Part shown: positions 39,461-48,258 of the stretch, in pieces
Layout: every line of letters begins with the position of its first letter
Position numbering within the stretch: the stretch's first letter is position 1
Translations under genes and position numbers: made by a program
The notes under the pieces: generated by a model
Databases searched by the model: none
Seen by the model: the letters and a program-made list of their open reading frames with translations, nothing else
Told to the model about the DNA's origin: nothing
Source: an uncultured Chitinophagales bacterium
Lineage (GTDB): Bacteria > Bacteroidota > Bacteroidia > Chitinophagales > JAHDHT01
Length of the DNA stretch: 64,000 nucleotides
Assembly: GCA_938023075.1 (NCBI GenBank)
Contig: CALHDG010000184.1
Location: forward strand, 1 to 64,000
Reading direction: 5' to 3'

Positions 39461-41938
39461 ATGAACTGCAGATTTTCCCCTTTAACCGCTATCCTGTTAT
39501 TCTTTACTTTTTCCTCAACTGCACAAATTGATCTTTCAAAATATAGCATCGACATTAAAAGGATTGATACTCCACCAAATATAGATGGTATGCTTGACGA
39601 TGCTTGTTGGAAAGATATAGAGTATGCTAAAAATTTTACCCAATTTGAACCCAATTTAGATGCTTTACCCACTTACGACACCCAATTTAAAATAGCATAC
39701 GACGACGAATTCTTTTACTTCGCCGCCTTTTTACCAGATGCACAACCCGATTCTATTTTGAAAGAATTAGGCTACTATGATAATATTGGTGCTAATGCCG
39801 ATTATGTTTGTTTATTTTTAGATACTTATGATGATGATCAAAATGGATATGGTTTCTGCTTATCGGTAAGTGGTATACAAAGCGATGCCCGTTACTCACA
39901 AAGCGAAGGAGAAAATTGGTTGTGGAATGCTATTTGGTTTAGCAAAACCCGCATCACAAATAAAGGCTGGTTTGCCGAAGTAAAAATTCCTTATTCTTCT
40001 ATCCGGTTTCCTGAACAAGAAATACAAAATTGGGGTATTAATGTTTGGCGACAGTTGCGCCGTAAAAGAGAACGATCGAGTTGGGCTCCTTTTAATCCTA
40101 ATAACAATGGCTTTGTTAATCAATGGGGTGGCATCAAAAACATTACCAATATTGATGCACCCGTTCGCCTGTCGTTAACTCCTTATTTTTCGTTAATTCA
40201 TAATCGCTTTAATTTAAATAATGCCATCAATACTATTAATACTTCAAACACATACAAAGGTGGAGCAGACATCAAGTATGGTATTAATGAAAGTTTTACT
40301 TTAGATATGACTTTAATTCCTGATTTTGGACAAACCCGTTCAGACGATCAGGTTTTAAACATTAGCCCATTTGAAGTTCAGTTTGATGAAAACCGGGGCT
40401 TCTTTCTAGAAGGTACGGAGTTGTTTAATACAGATGGTTTGTTTTACTCCCGAAGAATTGGTGGAACACCGCTTAACCGTTTTGAAGTAACTAATTCGGT
40501 AGCTTTAGATACAAATCTTACGATAATAGACAATCCGTTAGAAACCCAATTAATCAATGCCACAAAAATTTCAGGAAGAACAAAAGGGCAAACCGGTCTT
40601 GGCTTTTTTAATGCGGTTACCGCAAAAACAAATGCCCTTGTTGAAGATGGGGAAGGTAAGCAACACAAAATTGAAACCAACCCTTTAACCAATTACAATA
40701 TTATAGTAGCCGATCAATCTTTAAACAACAATTCGTCGGTTAGCTTTATCAATACCAATGTTTGGCGAGAAGGCGTTTACCGCGATGCCAATGTAAGCAG
40801 TTTTGCTTTCGACCTAAAAAACAAAGCCGTACAATATGGCATTTGGGGCGGGGCTACCATGTCTAATTTATTTAACCATAATCATACCGATTTAGATACC
40901 GTAAAAACTGGTTACCGGTATAGGTTACGAGCAGGTAAAGTTTCGGGTAGATTTAAATTTAATATCGGTTATTTTGCCGAAACCGATCAATTTGACATTA
41001 ACGACTTTGGCTTTTTACAACGCCCAAACGACAATAATTGGTCGGCGCAGATACGCTACAACATTAACGACCCCATATGGAAAATTAACAGCAGTTGGAA
41101 TGTTGTAGGGCTAAATTATAACCGTTTATACAAACCCAATAAATATGTGGGCTACAATATGTGGGGCGAACATGGAGTTACTTGGAAGAATTGGTTAACT
41201 ACCGGATTTTTCTGGGAAATGTTACCCTTTGGCGGTTATGATTACTTTGAACCGCGTGTAAAAAACAGGCATATCAAACTCTATCCAAATTATTATTGTG
41301 GTGCATTTATTTCAACCGATTACCGGAAAACTTTTGCCATAGACATAAGCAGTGGCTATGGAGAAGAGCCAAAAGTGGGCGATTATGCATGGCATTTAAA
41401 TATTCAACCAAGGCTTCGGGTAAATGACAAGCTTCGTTTCCGACATGCCTTTAGGTATGATAAAAATTACAATACCGGCTTTTTAGATCTGCTAGACAAT
41501 CAGCAAGTAGCTTTTTCACAAAGAGACATAGATACTTATGAAAACACTTTAAACGGTAGTTATATATTTACCAGCCGGATGGCTTTAGAGTTAAGGATTA
41601 GACATTACTGGAGAAAATTGGTGCCCCAAAAAATTGTATATTTAGAAGATGATGGAACAACTACTGCCTATGAGTTGGAAGGAAATTATGTTAATTCTGC
41701 AAGTTTTTTTAATGTTGATTTAGTGTATAGATGGCAATTTTCGCCGGGCAGCGAACTATCGGTTGTTTGGAAAAATGCAATTAACCAAAGAAATGATCTT
41801 GCAGATGATACCTTTATTGATAACTTCGAGAAATTAAACAACGCTCCTGCTAACAATAACCTAAGTTTAAAAGTCGTCTATTTTTTAGATTACCTGAATG
41901 TAAAAAAAATGCTTACGAGTAGAAATAAAAAAACTTAA
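39461..41938 (+). CDS. CBM9-like/DUF5916 outer membrane protein
   Basis: An 825-residue exported protein. Signal peptide CRFSPLTAILLFFTFSSTAQ, then a family-9 carbohydrate-binding-like domain (IDTPPNIDGMLDDACWKDIE through about residue 220), then a long DUF5916 region with beta-barrel character (FRHAFRYDKNYNTGFLDLL, alternating strands). ATG at 39461 is chosen because the in-frame TTG upstream would place 12 residues ahead of the signal peptide. Members are common in Bacteroidota and thought to act at the outer membrane; the substrate is unknown. Confidence 0.88.
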   Translation: MNCRFSPLTAILLFFTFSSTAQIDLSKYSIDIKRIDTPPNIDGMLDDACWKDIEYAKNFTQFEPNLDALPTYDTQFKIAYDDEFFYFAAFLPDAQPDSILKELGYYDNIGANADYVCLFLDTYDDDQNGYGFCLSVSGIQSDARYSQSEGENWLWNAIWFSKTRITNKGWFAEVKIPYSSIRFPEQEIQNWGINVWRQLRRKRERSSWAPFNPNNNGFVNQWGGIKNITNIDAPVRLSLTPYFSLIHNRFNLNNAINTINTSNTYKGGADIKYGINESFTLDMTLIPDFGQTRSDDQVLNISPFEVQFDENRGFFLEGTELFNTDGLFYSRRIGGTPLNRFEVTNSVALDTNLTIIDNPLETQLINATKISGRTKGQTGLGFFNAVTAKTNALVEDGEGKQHKIETNPLTNYNIIVADQSLNNNSSVSFINTNVWREGVYRDANVSSFAFDLKNKAVQYGIWGGATMSNLFNHNHTDLDTVKTGYRYRLRAGKVSGRFKFNIGYFAETDQFDINDFGFLQRPNDNNWSAQIRYNINDPIWKINSSWNVVGLNYNRLYKPNKYVGYNMWGEHGVTWKNWLTTGFFWEMLPFGGYDYFEPRVKNRHIKLYPNYYCGAFISTDYRKTFAIDISSGYGEEPKVGDYAWHLNIQPRLRVNDKLRFRHAFRYDKNYNTGFLDLLDNQQVAFSQRDIDTYENTLNGSYIFTSRMALELRIRHYWRKLVPQKIVYLEDDGTTTAYELEGNYVNSASFFNVDLVYRWQFSPGSELSVVWKNAINQRNDLADDTFIDNFEKLNNAPANNNLSLKVVYFLDYLNVKKMLTSRNKKT

Positions 41939-41951
41939 GCAAATAATTTTT

Positions 41952-42072
41952 CGAAACGAAACCTTGCTGGGTTTTGAAACAACAGTCCTGCTTTTCGCTC
42001 AAAGGCTATGGCTAAGCGGCAAAGCCCAACCGCAGCATATGCAGCCAAGCATTAGCATTGGAGTGGAAAGAT
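41952..42072 (-). repeat. Degenerate copy E of repeat family 1
   Basis: Follows the DUF5916 gene. It keeps the outer word CGAAACGAAACC and the loop-plus-stem word TCCTGCTTTTCGCTCAAA (compare CCTGCTTTCCGCTCAAATGC in copy C), but the other half is rearranged: ATTGGAGTGGAAAG instead of CCGCTGCAATCAGGG. It looks like a decayed or recombined copy. Confidence 0.6.
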
Positions 42073-42224
42073 TGAATGACTACTAAGTACTAAGTCATAA
42101 ATTGAAAATATATCATTTTTCATATCATACTACAAAATGAAAAATTATTTGTATTTGAAGGAATAATGATTAAATTGGTCATAGTCTTTATTTACAAAAT
42201 CTTACTTTAATAAATTGCCGGGTC

Positions 42225-44933
42225 ATGAAAAAATTTACTATTCCAATTTTTGTAATATTCATATTTTTTAAACATGGGGTAACCGCTCAATGGCTCTCAA
42301 CAAGTGGGCAAAAAATTATAAATGACAAAGGGGAAGAAATACTATTGAGAGGTATGGGATTGGGAGGTTGGATGTTGATGGAAGGTTACATGATGCATAC
42401 GGCAGCATTTGCAAATCCCCAACATCTACTAAAAGAAAAAATAATAGAACTAATAGGAGAGGAGGAAACCGAGACTTTTTTTAATGCCTGGCTTACCAAC
42501 CATGTTAGCGAAGCAGATATTGACTCCTTAAAATTGTGGGGATTTAACTCTGTGCGTTTACCCATGCACTATAATTTGTTTACACTACCTATTGAAGAAG
42601 AACCTACAGAAGGTGAAAATACCTGGTTAGATAAAGGCTTTCAACTAACTGATCAACTATTGGAATGGTGTAAAAAAAATGAACTGTATCTAATTCTCGA
42701 TTTACATGCTGCACCCGGCGGGCAGGGAATGGACCAAGCTATTTCTGATTACGATCCAAGCAAACCGGCTTTATGGGAATCGAATTTAAATAGGGAAAAA
42801 ACGGTTGCTTTGTGGGGAAGAATAGCCGAACGATATAAAAATGAACCTTGGATAGGCGGCTTTGATCTACTTAATGAACCCAATTGGGAGATGCCGGGAA
42901 ACGTACTATTAAAACGTTTATACGAACAAATTACAGAAGCTATTAGAGCAATTGATAAACGACATATTATATTTATAGAAGGCAATTGGTTTGCGAATGA
43001 CTTTACCAACTTAACCCCACCTTGGGATGATAATATGGTGTACAGCCCACACAAATATTGGTCATTTAACGATCAGGCTTCTATTCAATGGGTGTTAGAT
43101 ATTCGGGAAGAGCACAACGTACCTTTATACTTTGGGGAGAGCGGAGAAAACTCGAATGTTTGGTTTAGAGATGCCATTAAATTATTTGAAGATAACCAAA
43201 TTGGTTGGGCTTGGTGGCCTCTTAAAAAAATTGAATCGATAGCCGGTCCGCTCTCTATTACCAAAACAAAAGGCTACCAAAACTTGTTGGACTATTGGAG
43301 TGGAAATGGCGAGAAACCAAGTGCCGAAGAAGCTAAAAATACCTTGATGGACTTAGCTGCCAAAGCAAACATTAGTGCTTGTAGATATCAAAAAGAGGTG
43401 ATTGATGCCATGTTCAGGCAAGTACATTCTGATGAAACCGTGTCGTTTAAAGTTCAAGATGTTCCTGGTATTGTTTATGCAACTGACTATGATATGGGTG
43501 TGGTTGGCACAGCTTATCACGATAACGATTTAACCAATTACCTTGTTTCAACTGGAAGTTTTTCTAGTTGGAACCAAGGCTGGAATTATAGAAATGATGG
43601 CGTAGATATTGAAATTTCAGAAGATACTGTAAATAGTAATGGATATAATGTTGGTTGGATCGGCTCAGGCGAATGGATGAAATATTCCGTTACTGTAGAA
43701 GAAACGGCTTTGTATGATATTGAAATGAGAGTAGCCTCCAATAGTGGTGATGGTCAGTTTTATTTTGCTGTTGGAAAGGCAGCAATTTGCCCAATAACAG
43801 ATCTGATAAATACCGGTGGCTGGCAAAACTGGCAAACCATAACCATACCCAATGTCGTTTTATCTAAAGCAGATCCATCTTTTACTTTTAACATAGTAGA
43901 AGAAGGTTTTAACTTAGGTAGTTTTAAGTTTATAAAAAGTGGAGCGACAACTGAGGTTAACACTACTTTTGTTTCAGCCATAACAGAAGGAGAAAACACC
44001 ATTCTTGTAGATGTTAATAAACCCATTGATTCCGCAGTTTCTTTTAATTATGAAGATTTCGTAATTGAGGTAAATGGAGAAGCTGTTCAGATAATTCAAA
44101 TTAATTTGTTTACTTATCGATCTATTCTTTTCGAGATCGATCGCGCTTTGACATCAAATGATTTCTTACAAATATCATATAATGGAAATACGATTTTAGC
44201 AGAAGATGAAACTTCACTCATCAATTTTACTAACGAAGCTGTTAAGAATACTATTTTCGAAGTTCACCAAATTCCTGGTGTTGTTGAAGCAGAAGATTAC
44301 TTTTTCCAAAGTGGTATTCAATTAGAAAACACGAGCGATGTTGGCGGAGGTCAAAACATTGCTTATTTAGATGTTGGAGATTATGTAGATTATTTCATTG
44401 AAGTGCCTACTTCTGGAAATTATCAAGTTGAATATAGAACGGCTTCCGAAAGTGAAGGTGGTGGCATTCAATTACAAATTATTGAACCGGATGAAACGAT
44501 AACCACACTTCACGAAGTAACTTTTCCTGCAACTAATGGTTGGCAAAATTGGACTACTACAACTGAGTCCGCCTATTTTGATGAGGGGCAACATCAATTG
44601 AGAATGGTCATTACTACACCTTTATTTAATATCAATTGGTTAAAGTTTGATTTGGTGAACAGTGCAATCTCATCTAACAAAAGTACCATAGTCTTATATC
44701 CTAATCCTACACAAAATATAAGTTGGCTAAATTTTGATGAGGTAAATAATAATCATTTTGAATTATTCATTTATGCTACCAATGGTCAATTAATTTATAA
44801 AAGAAAGTTGGTAGTTTCTGGAAATGGCGCCTTTCCAATAAACTTGAATGGATATAGTAATGGGTTGTATCATTTGCATCTTCAAGACAAAAAGGGAACA
44901 AGATGGATGGACAAACTGATAAAAATGCCGTGA
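42225..44933 (+). CDS. GH5 glycoside hydrolase with two CBM6 modules and T9SS tail
   Basis: A 902-residue secreted polysaccharidase. Signal peptide (about 1-22), then a GH5 catalytic domain (about 23-370) with acid/base Glu218 in LLNEPNW and nucleophile Glu305 in FGESGEN. Two CBM6-type modules follow (about 415-565, GIVYATDYDMG, WIGSGEWMKYSV; about 685-815, GVVEAEDYFFQSG, YLDVGDYVDYFIEV), separated by a beta-sandwich linker domain (about 575-680). The C-terminus from STIVLYPNPTQNISWL is a T9SS type A sorting domain. Likely a beta-glucan, mannan or similar hydrolase at the cell surface; the exact substrate cannot be read. An MFS transporter starts 20 bp downstream. Confidence 0.93.
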   Translation: MKKFTIPIFVIFIFFKHGVTAQWLSTSGQKIINDKGEEILLRGMGLGGWMLMEGYMMHTAAFANPQHLLKEKIIELIGEEETETFFNAWLTNHVSEADIDSLKLWGFNSVRLPMHYNLFTLPIEEEPTEGENTWLDKGFQLTDQLLEWCKKNELYLILDLHAAPGGQGMDQAISDYDPSKPALWESNLNREKTVALWGRIAERYKNEPWIGGFDLLNEPNWEMPGNVLLKRLYEQITEAIRAIDKRHIIFIEGNWFANDFTNLTPPWDDNMVYSPHKYWSFNDQASIQWVLDIREEHNVPLYFGESGENSNVWFRDAIKLFEDNQIGWAWWPLKKIESIAGPLSITKTKGYQNLLDYWSGNGEKPSAEEAKNTLMDLAAKANISACRYQKEVIDAMFRQVHSDETVSFKVQDVPGIVYATDYDMGVVGTAYHDNDLTNYLVSTGSFSSWNQGWNYRNDGVDIEISEDTVNSNGYNVGWIGSGEWMKYSVTVEETALYDIEMRVASNSGDGQFYFAVGKAAICPITDLINTGGWQNWQTITIPNVVLSKADPSFTFNIVEEGFNLGSFKFIKSGATTEVNTTFVSAITEGENTILVDVNKPIDSAVSFNYEDFVIEVNGEAVQIIQINLFTYRSILFEIDRALTSNDFLQISYNGNTILAEDETSLINFTNEAVKNTIFEVHQIPGVVEAEDYFFQSGIQLENTSDVGGGQNIAYLDVGDYVDYFIEVPTSGNYQVEYRTASESEGGGIQLQIIEPDETITTLHEVTFPATNGWQNWTTTTESAYFDEGQHQLRMVITTPLFNINWLKFDLVNSAISSNKSTIVLYPNPTQNISWLNFDEVNNNHFELFIYATNGQLIYKRKLVVSGNGAFPINLNGYSNGLYHLHLQDKKGTRWMDKLIKMP

Positions 44934-44953
44934 CACTTTTTAATGCATAGCTA

Positions 44954-46108
44954 TTGAATTCATTAAAGCTCATTTTATTAAACAAAACCTACTTTGCCCC
45001 CGCATGGGTGTTCGCCTCCATTAATATTTTAACGGGCACTTGGGTACTTTACCTGCCTCACATCAAAACAAAATTTGCGTTAAACGATGGGCAGGTTGGT
45101 TTAGCGTTATTTTGTATGGCACTTGGCTTGCTCCTTATCATTCCTTTTATTCCGTACGTTAATCGAAAAGTTGGGCTTGGCTACTCAACTAAATTTGGTA
45201 TTTTATTATTTTCGTTGTCATTCAATTTACCACTAATCGTTCCAAGTTATTATGCGCTTTGTACAAGCCTATTTTTAACCGGTTTACTTTCGGGTTTTAC
45301 TGATGTATCCATGAATGCCTTAGTTTCTGCCATTGAAAAGAAGAAGACTAAACATTTTATGTCTGCCGCTCATGGCTTTTTCAGTTTGGGTGGTTTTATT
45401 GGTGCGGGTATTGGAAGTATATTGATGATCATTTTTTCAAACCCCGTATGGCATATGATGCTGGTTTCGGTTTTTATCCTATTCACCAATGGATATTTAT
45501 CGAAATTTTATGAGGATATTATTGAAGAGAAAATCACTAAGAAAATTAGCAGAGAAAGTAAACTTAACAATATCCGACCGCTAATAGGATTAGCCCTAGT
45601 GGCTTTTATCATTATGTTTAATGAAGGTGCCGTAGAACATTGGAGCAATTTATTTTTGTTTGATATGGTAAATGTACCTGAATACAAAGCCGGGTTTGGA
45701 TTTATTGCTTTCTCTCTTTGTATGACGATTGGCAGATTTCTTGGAGATGACTTAAGTAATAGATTTGGAGCCTTTAAAATGATAAGCGGAGGTTGCATGA
45801 TCGCTTTTGCAGGCTATGTTTTAATACTGATGGCAAATTTTTACCTTGCTGTTTTGGGCTTTGGTATTCTGGGTTTAGGACTTTCTGTCATCATTCCTGA
45901 AATATTTAGATTGGCAGGAAATACAAAAGGTGTTACAGCTTCGGTTGGTCTTTCAATTGTTTCAGGAATTGGTTTTGCCGGTTTCCTCTCCGGACCGGTT
46001 TTGTTAGGATTCATTTCAAACCAATCAAACTTAACTTGGAGTTATGCTTTTTTAGCTGGCTTAATTGTGTTAGCTTTATTATTGACTATTTTTAAATTGA
46101 AGGAGTGA
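44954..46108 (+). CDS. Major facilitator superfamily transporter
   Basis: A 384-residue inner membrane transporter with about 12 helices. The first loop (TKFALNDGQVGLALFCMALG) and the pattern around LTGLLSGFTDVSMNALVSAI resemble the sugar-porter/fucose-permease-like MFS branch common in Bacteroidota. The start is taken as TTG 44954, since no ATG lies before the first helix. It is only 20 bp after the GH5 gene, so import of a sugar released by that enzyme is possible, but this is inference. Confidence 0.82.
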   Translation: MNSLKLILLNKTYFAPAWVFASINILTGTWVLYLPHIKTKFALNDGQVGLALFCMALGLLLIIPFIPYVNRKVGLGYSTKFGILLFSLSFNLPLIVPSYYALCTSLFLTGLLSGFTDVSMNALVSAIEKKKTKHFMSAAHGFFSLGGFIGAGIGSILMIIFSNPVWHMMLVSVFILFTNGYLSKFYEDIIEEKITKKISRESKLNNIRPLIGLALVAFIIMFNEGAVEHWSNLFLFDMVNVPEYKAGFGFIAFSLCMTIGRFLGDDLSNRFGAFKMISGGCMIAFAGYVLILMANFYLAVLGFGILGLGLSVIIPEIFRLAGNTKGVTASVGLSIVSGIGFAGFLSGPVLLGFISNQSNLTWSYAFLAGLIVLALLLTIFKLKE

Positions 46109-46251
46109 TAATAGTATCAAAACAAAATTTATAAATTAGTATTTTGATAAAAAAAATTCAAAGTATAATTAATTTTGTAAGATTTGTATTTTCAAATGGA
46201 TGCCAATTTTAATAGTACATCAATATTGTAATACCAAGTATATTTAAACAA

Positions 46252-47292
46252 ATGAATAATAAAATTAAACAAACCATTCAGGAATATCTGAAATCTATTT
46301 ACACAGGTGATTTTGATAAAGTAATTTCACATCTTGATAAACAAGAGACCAAAAAATATGTAGAAGAATTTATTTCATTTGCCGAGAAAATGGATGTTTT
46401 TGGTGAAACAGAGGAGTTTTTAGAGAAAGTAGGAATTAAAGATCTTTCAAAACTTAAAACCTTATCTACAAATGAATTTATGACTCGAATCTTAACTTTA
46501 ACTAAGCGAGAAATAGGTGCAGAGGAATTAAACAAGATGATAGAAGGGATTGAAATTACCGAAATAAATGTGGATAAAGATATTGCAATCGTGAGCTATC
46601 AAATACCAACCTATTATTTTGGTGAAGAAGAGAAAGTTCCATCAAAAATGAAAATGACCAAACAATTGGATGATTGGAAAATTAACTTTTCATCGGGTCT
46701 TGATCGTATCTTATCCTCATTTCAACAGGAAATCGACTTATACCATGAAAGAAAATTTAAAGATCAATTAGACGAATTAAATCATAACTTTAATGATTTG
46801 GGAAAGGTTACTTTGGTAGGATACAAAAATATGAATGGAGATATTGTTTTTGAACCTCGTTTTAAGGATGGAGGAGATTTTTCAGAAGGATTAGCTTATG
46901 TGAAAGTAATGTCTAAATATGGATTTATTGATAAAACAGGAGAAATTGTAATTAAACCAATGTTCAACGACACAAAGAATTTTTCAGAAGATTTAGCAGG
47001 AGTCCAACTACCCAAAACCAATAAATGGGGGTTTATAAACACCAATGGAAAATTATTAATTGAACCAAGCTTTGATGAAGTTTCAGAATTTAATGAAGGT
47101 TTTTGTGCCATTCGAATAGATCAAAAATGGGGTTATATAAATACGGAAGGGAAAATTGTGATTCCTTGTAAATTTGAACAAGCCAATAACTTTTGGGATG
47201 GCGAAGCAGAGGTAATTAGATTGGATGAAGATGGTGATTTCGAACATATCTATATCAACAAACAGGGAGAAATTGTTGATTATGAGGAATAA
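46252..47292 (+). CDS. WG-repeat protein
   Basis: A 346-residue protein without a signal peptide. An alpha/beta N-terminal half of about 185 residues (an SnoaL/DUF-like region with TIQEYLKSIYTGDFDKVISHL) is followed by about four WG repeats of roughly 30 residues, each with a variant of F-x-E-G-L-A-x-V/x-W-G-F/Y-I-D/N-x-x-G-x-I-V-I-x-P. WG repeats form beta-propeller-like surfaces; the function is unknown. Single gene. Confidence 0.82.
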   Translation: MNNKIKQTIQEYLKSIYTGDFDKVISHLDKQETKKYVEEFISFAEKMDVFGETEEFLEKVGIKDLSKLKTLSTNEFMTRILTLTKREIGAEELNKMIEGIEITEINVDKDIAIVSYQIPTYYFGEEEKVPSKMKMTKQLDDWKINFSSGLDRILSSFQQEIDLYHERKFKDQLDELNHNFNDLGKVTLVGYKNMNGDIVFEPRFKDGGDFSEGLAYVKVMSKYGFIDKTGEIVIKPMFNDTKNFSEDLAGVQLPKTNKWGFINTNGKLLIEPSFDEVSEFNEGFCAIRIDQKWGYINTEGKIVIPCKFEQANNFWDGEAEVIRLDEDGDFEHIYINKQGEIVDYEE

Positions 47293-47384
47293 TTTATAAA
47301 TAGCATTCTTACAACATTAGACTTTAACAAACTTTTTATAAATTACAAAAAAAAATAAGGCAAATTATTTTAAAATCAGTATCA

Positions 47385-47729
47385 ATGAATATAACAAATG
47401 TAATTACTGCTATATGCAGCCTTCTTTTCATTATGATTGGATTAGATAAATTTTTATTTTTTTTAGAACCTCCATGCTCTTTAATGAATAGTATTTCGCC
47501 GGCTGTTTGGAAATTGCTTGGTGTAATGCAACTTGCTGCCGGCATCCTAATATGGTTACCTAAATTTAGAAAATACGTTGCCGGATTTTTTGTGGTTTTT
47601 ATGTTGGTCTTTACCGGCTATCATTTGGTAGAAAACACTTACGACATTGGCGGAGCCCTATTTATTGCGGTGATGTTGGGTTTATTAGTATGGAATCCCA
47701 ACTTTTTAAGAAGGGGAAAGTATAAATAA
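47385..47729 (+). CDS. DoxX-like small membrane protein
   Basis: A 114-residue protein with four predicted helices (TAICSLLFIMIGLDKFLFFL, VMQLAAGILIWLP, AGFFVVFMLVFTGYHL, LFIAVMLGLLVW). The order of GxDK, small residues and length fit the DoxX/DoxX-like family. Role unknown. Single gene. Confidence 0.72.
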   Translation: MNITNVITAICSLLFIMIGLDKFLFFLEPPCSLMNSISPAVWKLLGVMQLAAGILIWLPKFRKYVAGFFVVFMLVFTGYHLVENTYDIGGALFIAVMLGLLVWNPNFLRRGKYK

Positions 47730-47778
47730 AATAGTCTGATCAAAATAAATTTGCGACTTACCATAAAAAGGAATGAAG

Positions 47779-47916
47779 AAAAAATAAATGTTCAAATTTT
47801 AGCAATGAGATTTTTTGATATACAAGTTAAAAAACGCAGGCTCAGTGGTGCTAAGACGAGTATTTTTAATGAAGTAGATCGGAAAATCTCAAAGGTAAAA
47901 ATGGACAGTTATTTTT
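47779..47916. repeat. Palindromic intergenic element, family 2, copy 2
   Basis: Shares the core GCTAAGACGAG (47850-47860) with the copy at 11526-11630, plus similar flanks (TCGGAAAATC / TCGAAAAATG and TTATTTTTG). The ends, AAAAATAAATGTTC (left) and GGACAGTTATTTTT (right), are complementary at 12 of 14 positions, with one further G-T wobble. Their sequence differs from copy 1 in a pairing-preserving way. Confidence 0.7.
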
Positions 47917-47980
47917 GAATTATTCCAAATAGGAGAACTCATAAAACATATTTTATCTTAAAGGCTTTGTATTTTCAATT

Positions 47981-48139
47981 TTACACTGTTGTTTCTGTTA
48001 ATGAAGAATCTTTAACTCCTTTATCCGTTTCTTTAAGTTGTATGCCAACCTCTTTTAATTGTCTATCGGTTTCTTGTTGGCTTTGCACCAATTCAGACAA
48101 AGCAATTTTAATATCCTGCATTGTAATTTCTTCTGCCAT
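47981..48139 (-). CDS. Truncated coiled-coil protein (DUF3782-like N-terminus)
   Basis: A 52-residue reading frame: MAEEITMQDIKIALSELVQS, then QQETDRQLKEVGIQLKETDK and a short tail. Heptad-like ETDRQLKE units are typical of the N-terminus of longer DUF3782/PD-(D/E)XK-associated proteins, whose nuclease-like domain is missing here. It retains a good promoter (TATATTTG at 48144-48151, -33 CAA complement at 48174-48176, 22-bp spacer), so it may still be expressed as a mini-protein. A family 2 repeat lies 64 bp downstream. Alternatively it is the stump of a deleted gene. Confidence 0.6.
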   Translation of the reverse strand: MAEEITMQDIKIALSELVQSQQETDRQLKEVGIQLKETDKGVKDSSLTETTV

Positions 48140-48143
48140 TATA

Positions 48144-48176
48144 CAAATATAACAGATTTTATGTTTATAATAACAA
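48144..48176 (-). promoter_or_regulatory. Promoter of the truncated coiled-coil gene
   Basis: Minus strand TTG (48174-48176), 22-bp spacer, TATATTTG (48144-48151). ATG begins 5 bp after the -7 box, so the leader would be very short or absent. Confidence 0.6.
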
Positions 48177-48231
48177 CGTAATCAGAAGGGAAAATTAAGG
48201 TTTGATAAAAGATAAAGTCAATCACTATCCC

Positions 48232-48239
48232 TACATTTG
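48232..48239 (+). promoter_or_regulatory. -7 box of purH
   Basis: TACATTTG, 19 bp before the purH ATG. No matching -33 TTG at 19-21 bp. Confidence 0.55.
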
Positions 48240-48258
48240 GCTTTTAATCAGATGAGCT

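Noticed and set aside
47967-48152. 61-residue plus-strand frame
   Set aside because: It is the antisense of the coiled-coil mini-gene at 47981-48139, which has the promoter and the coherent protein.
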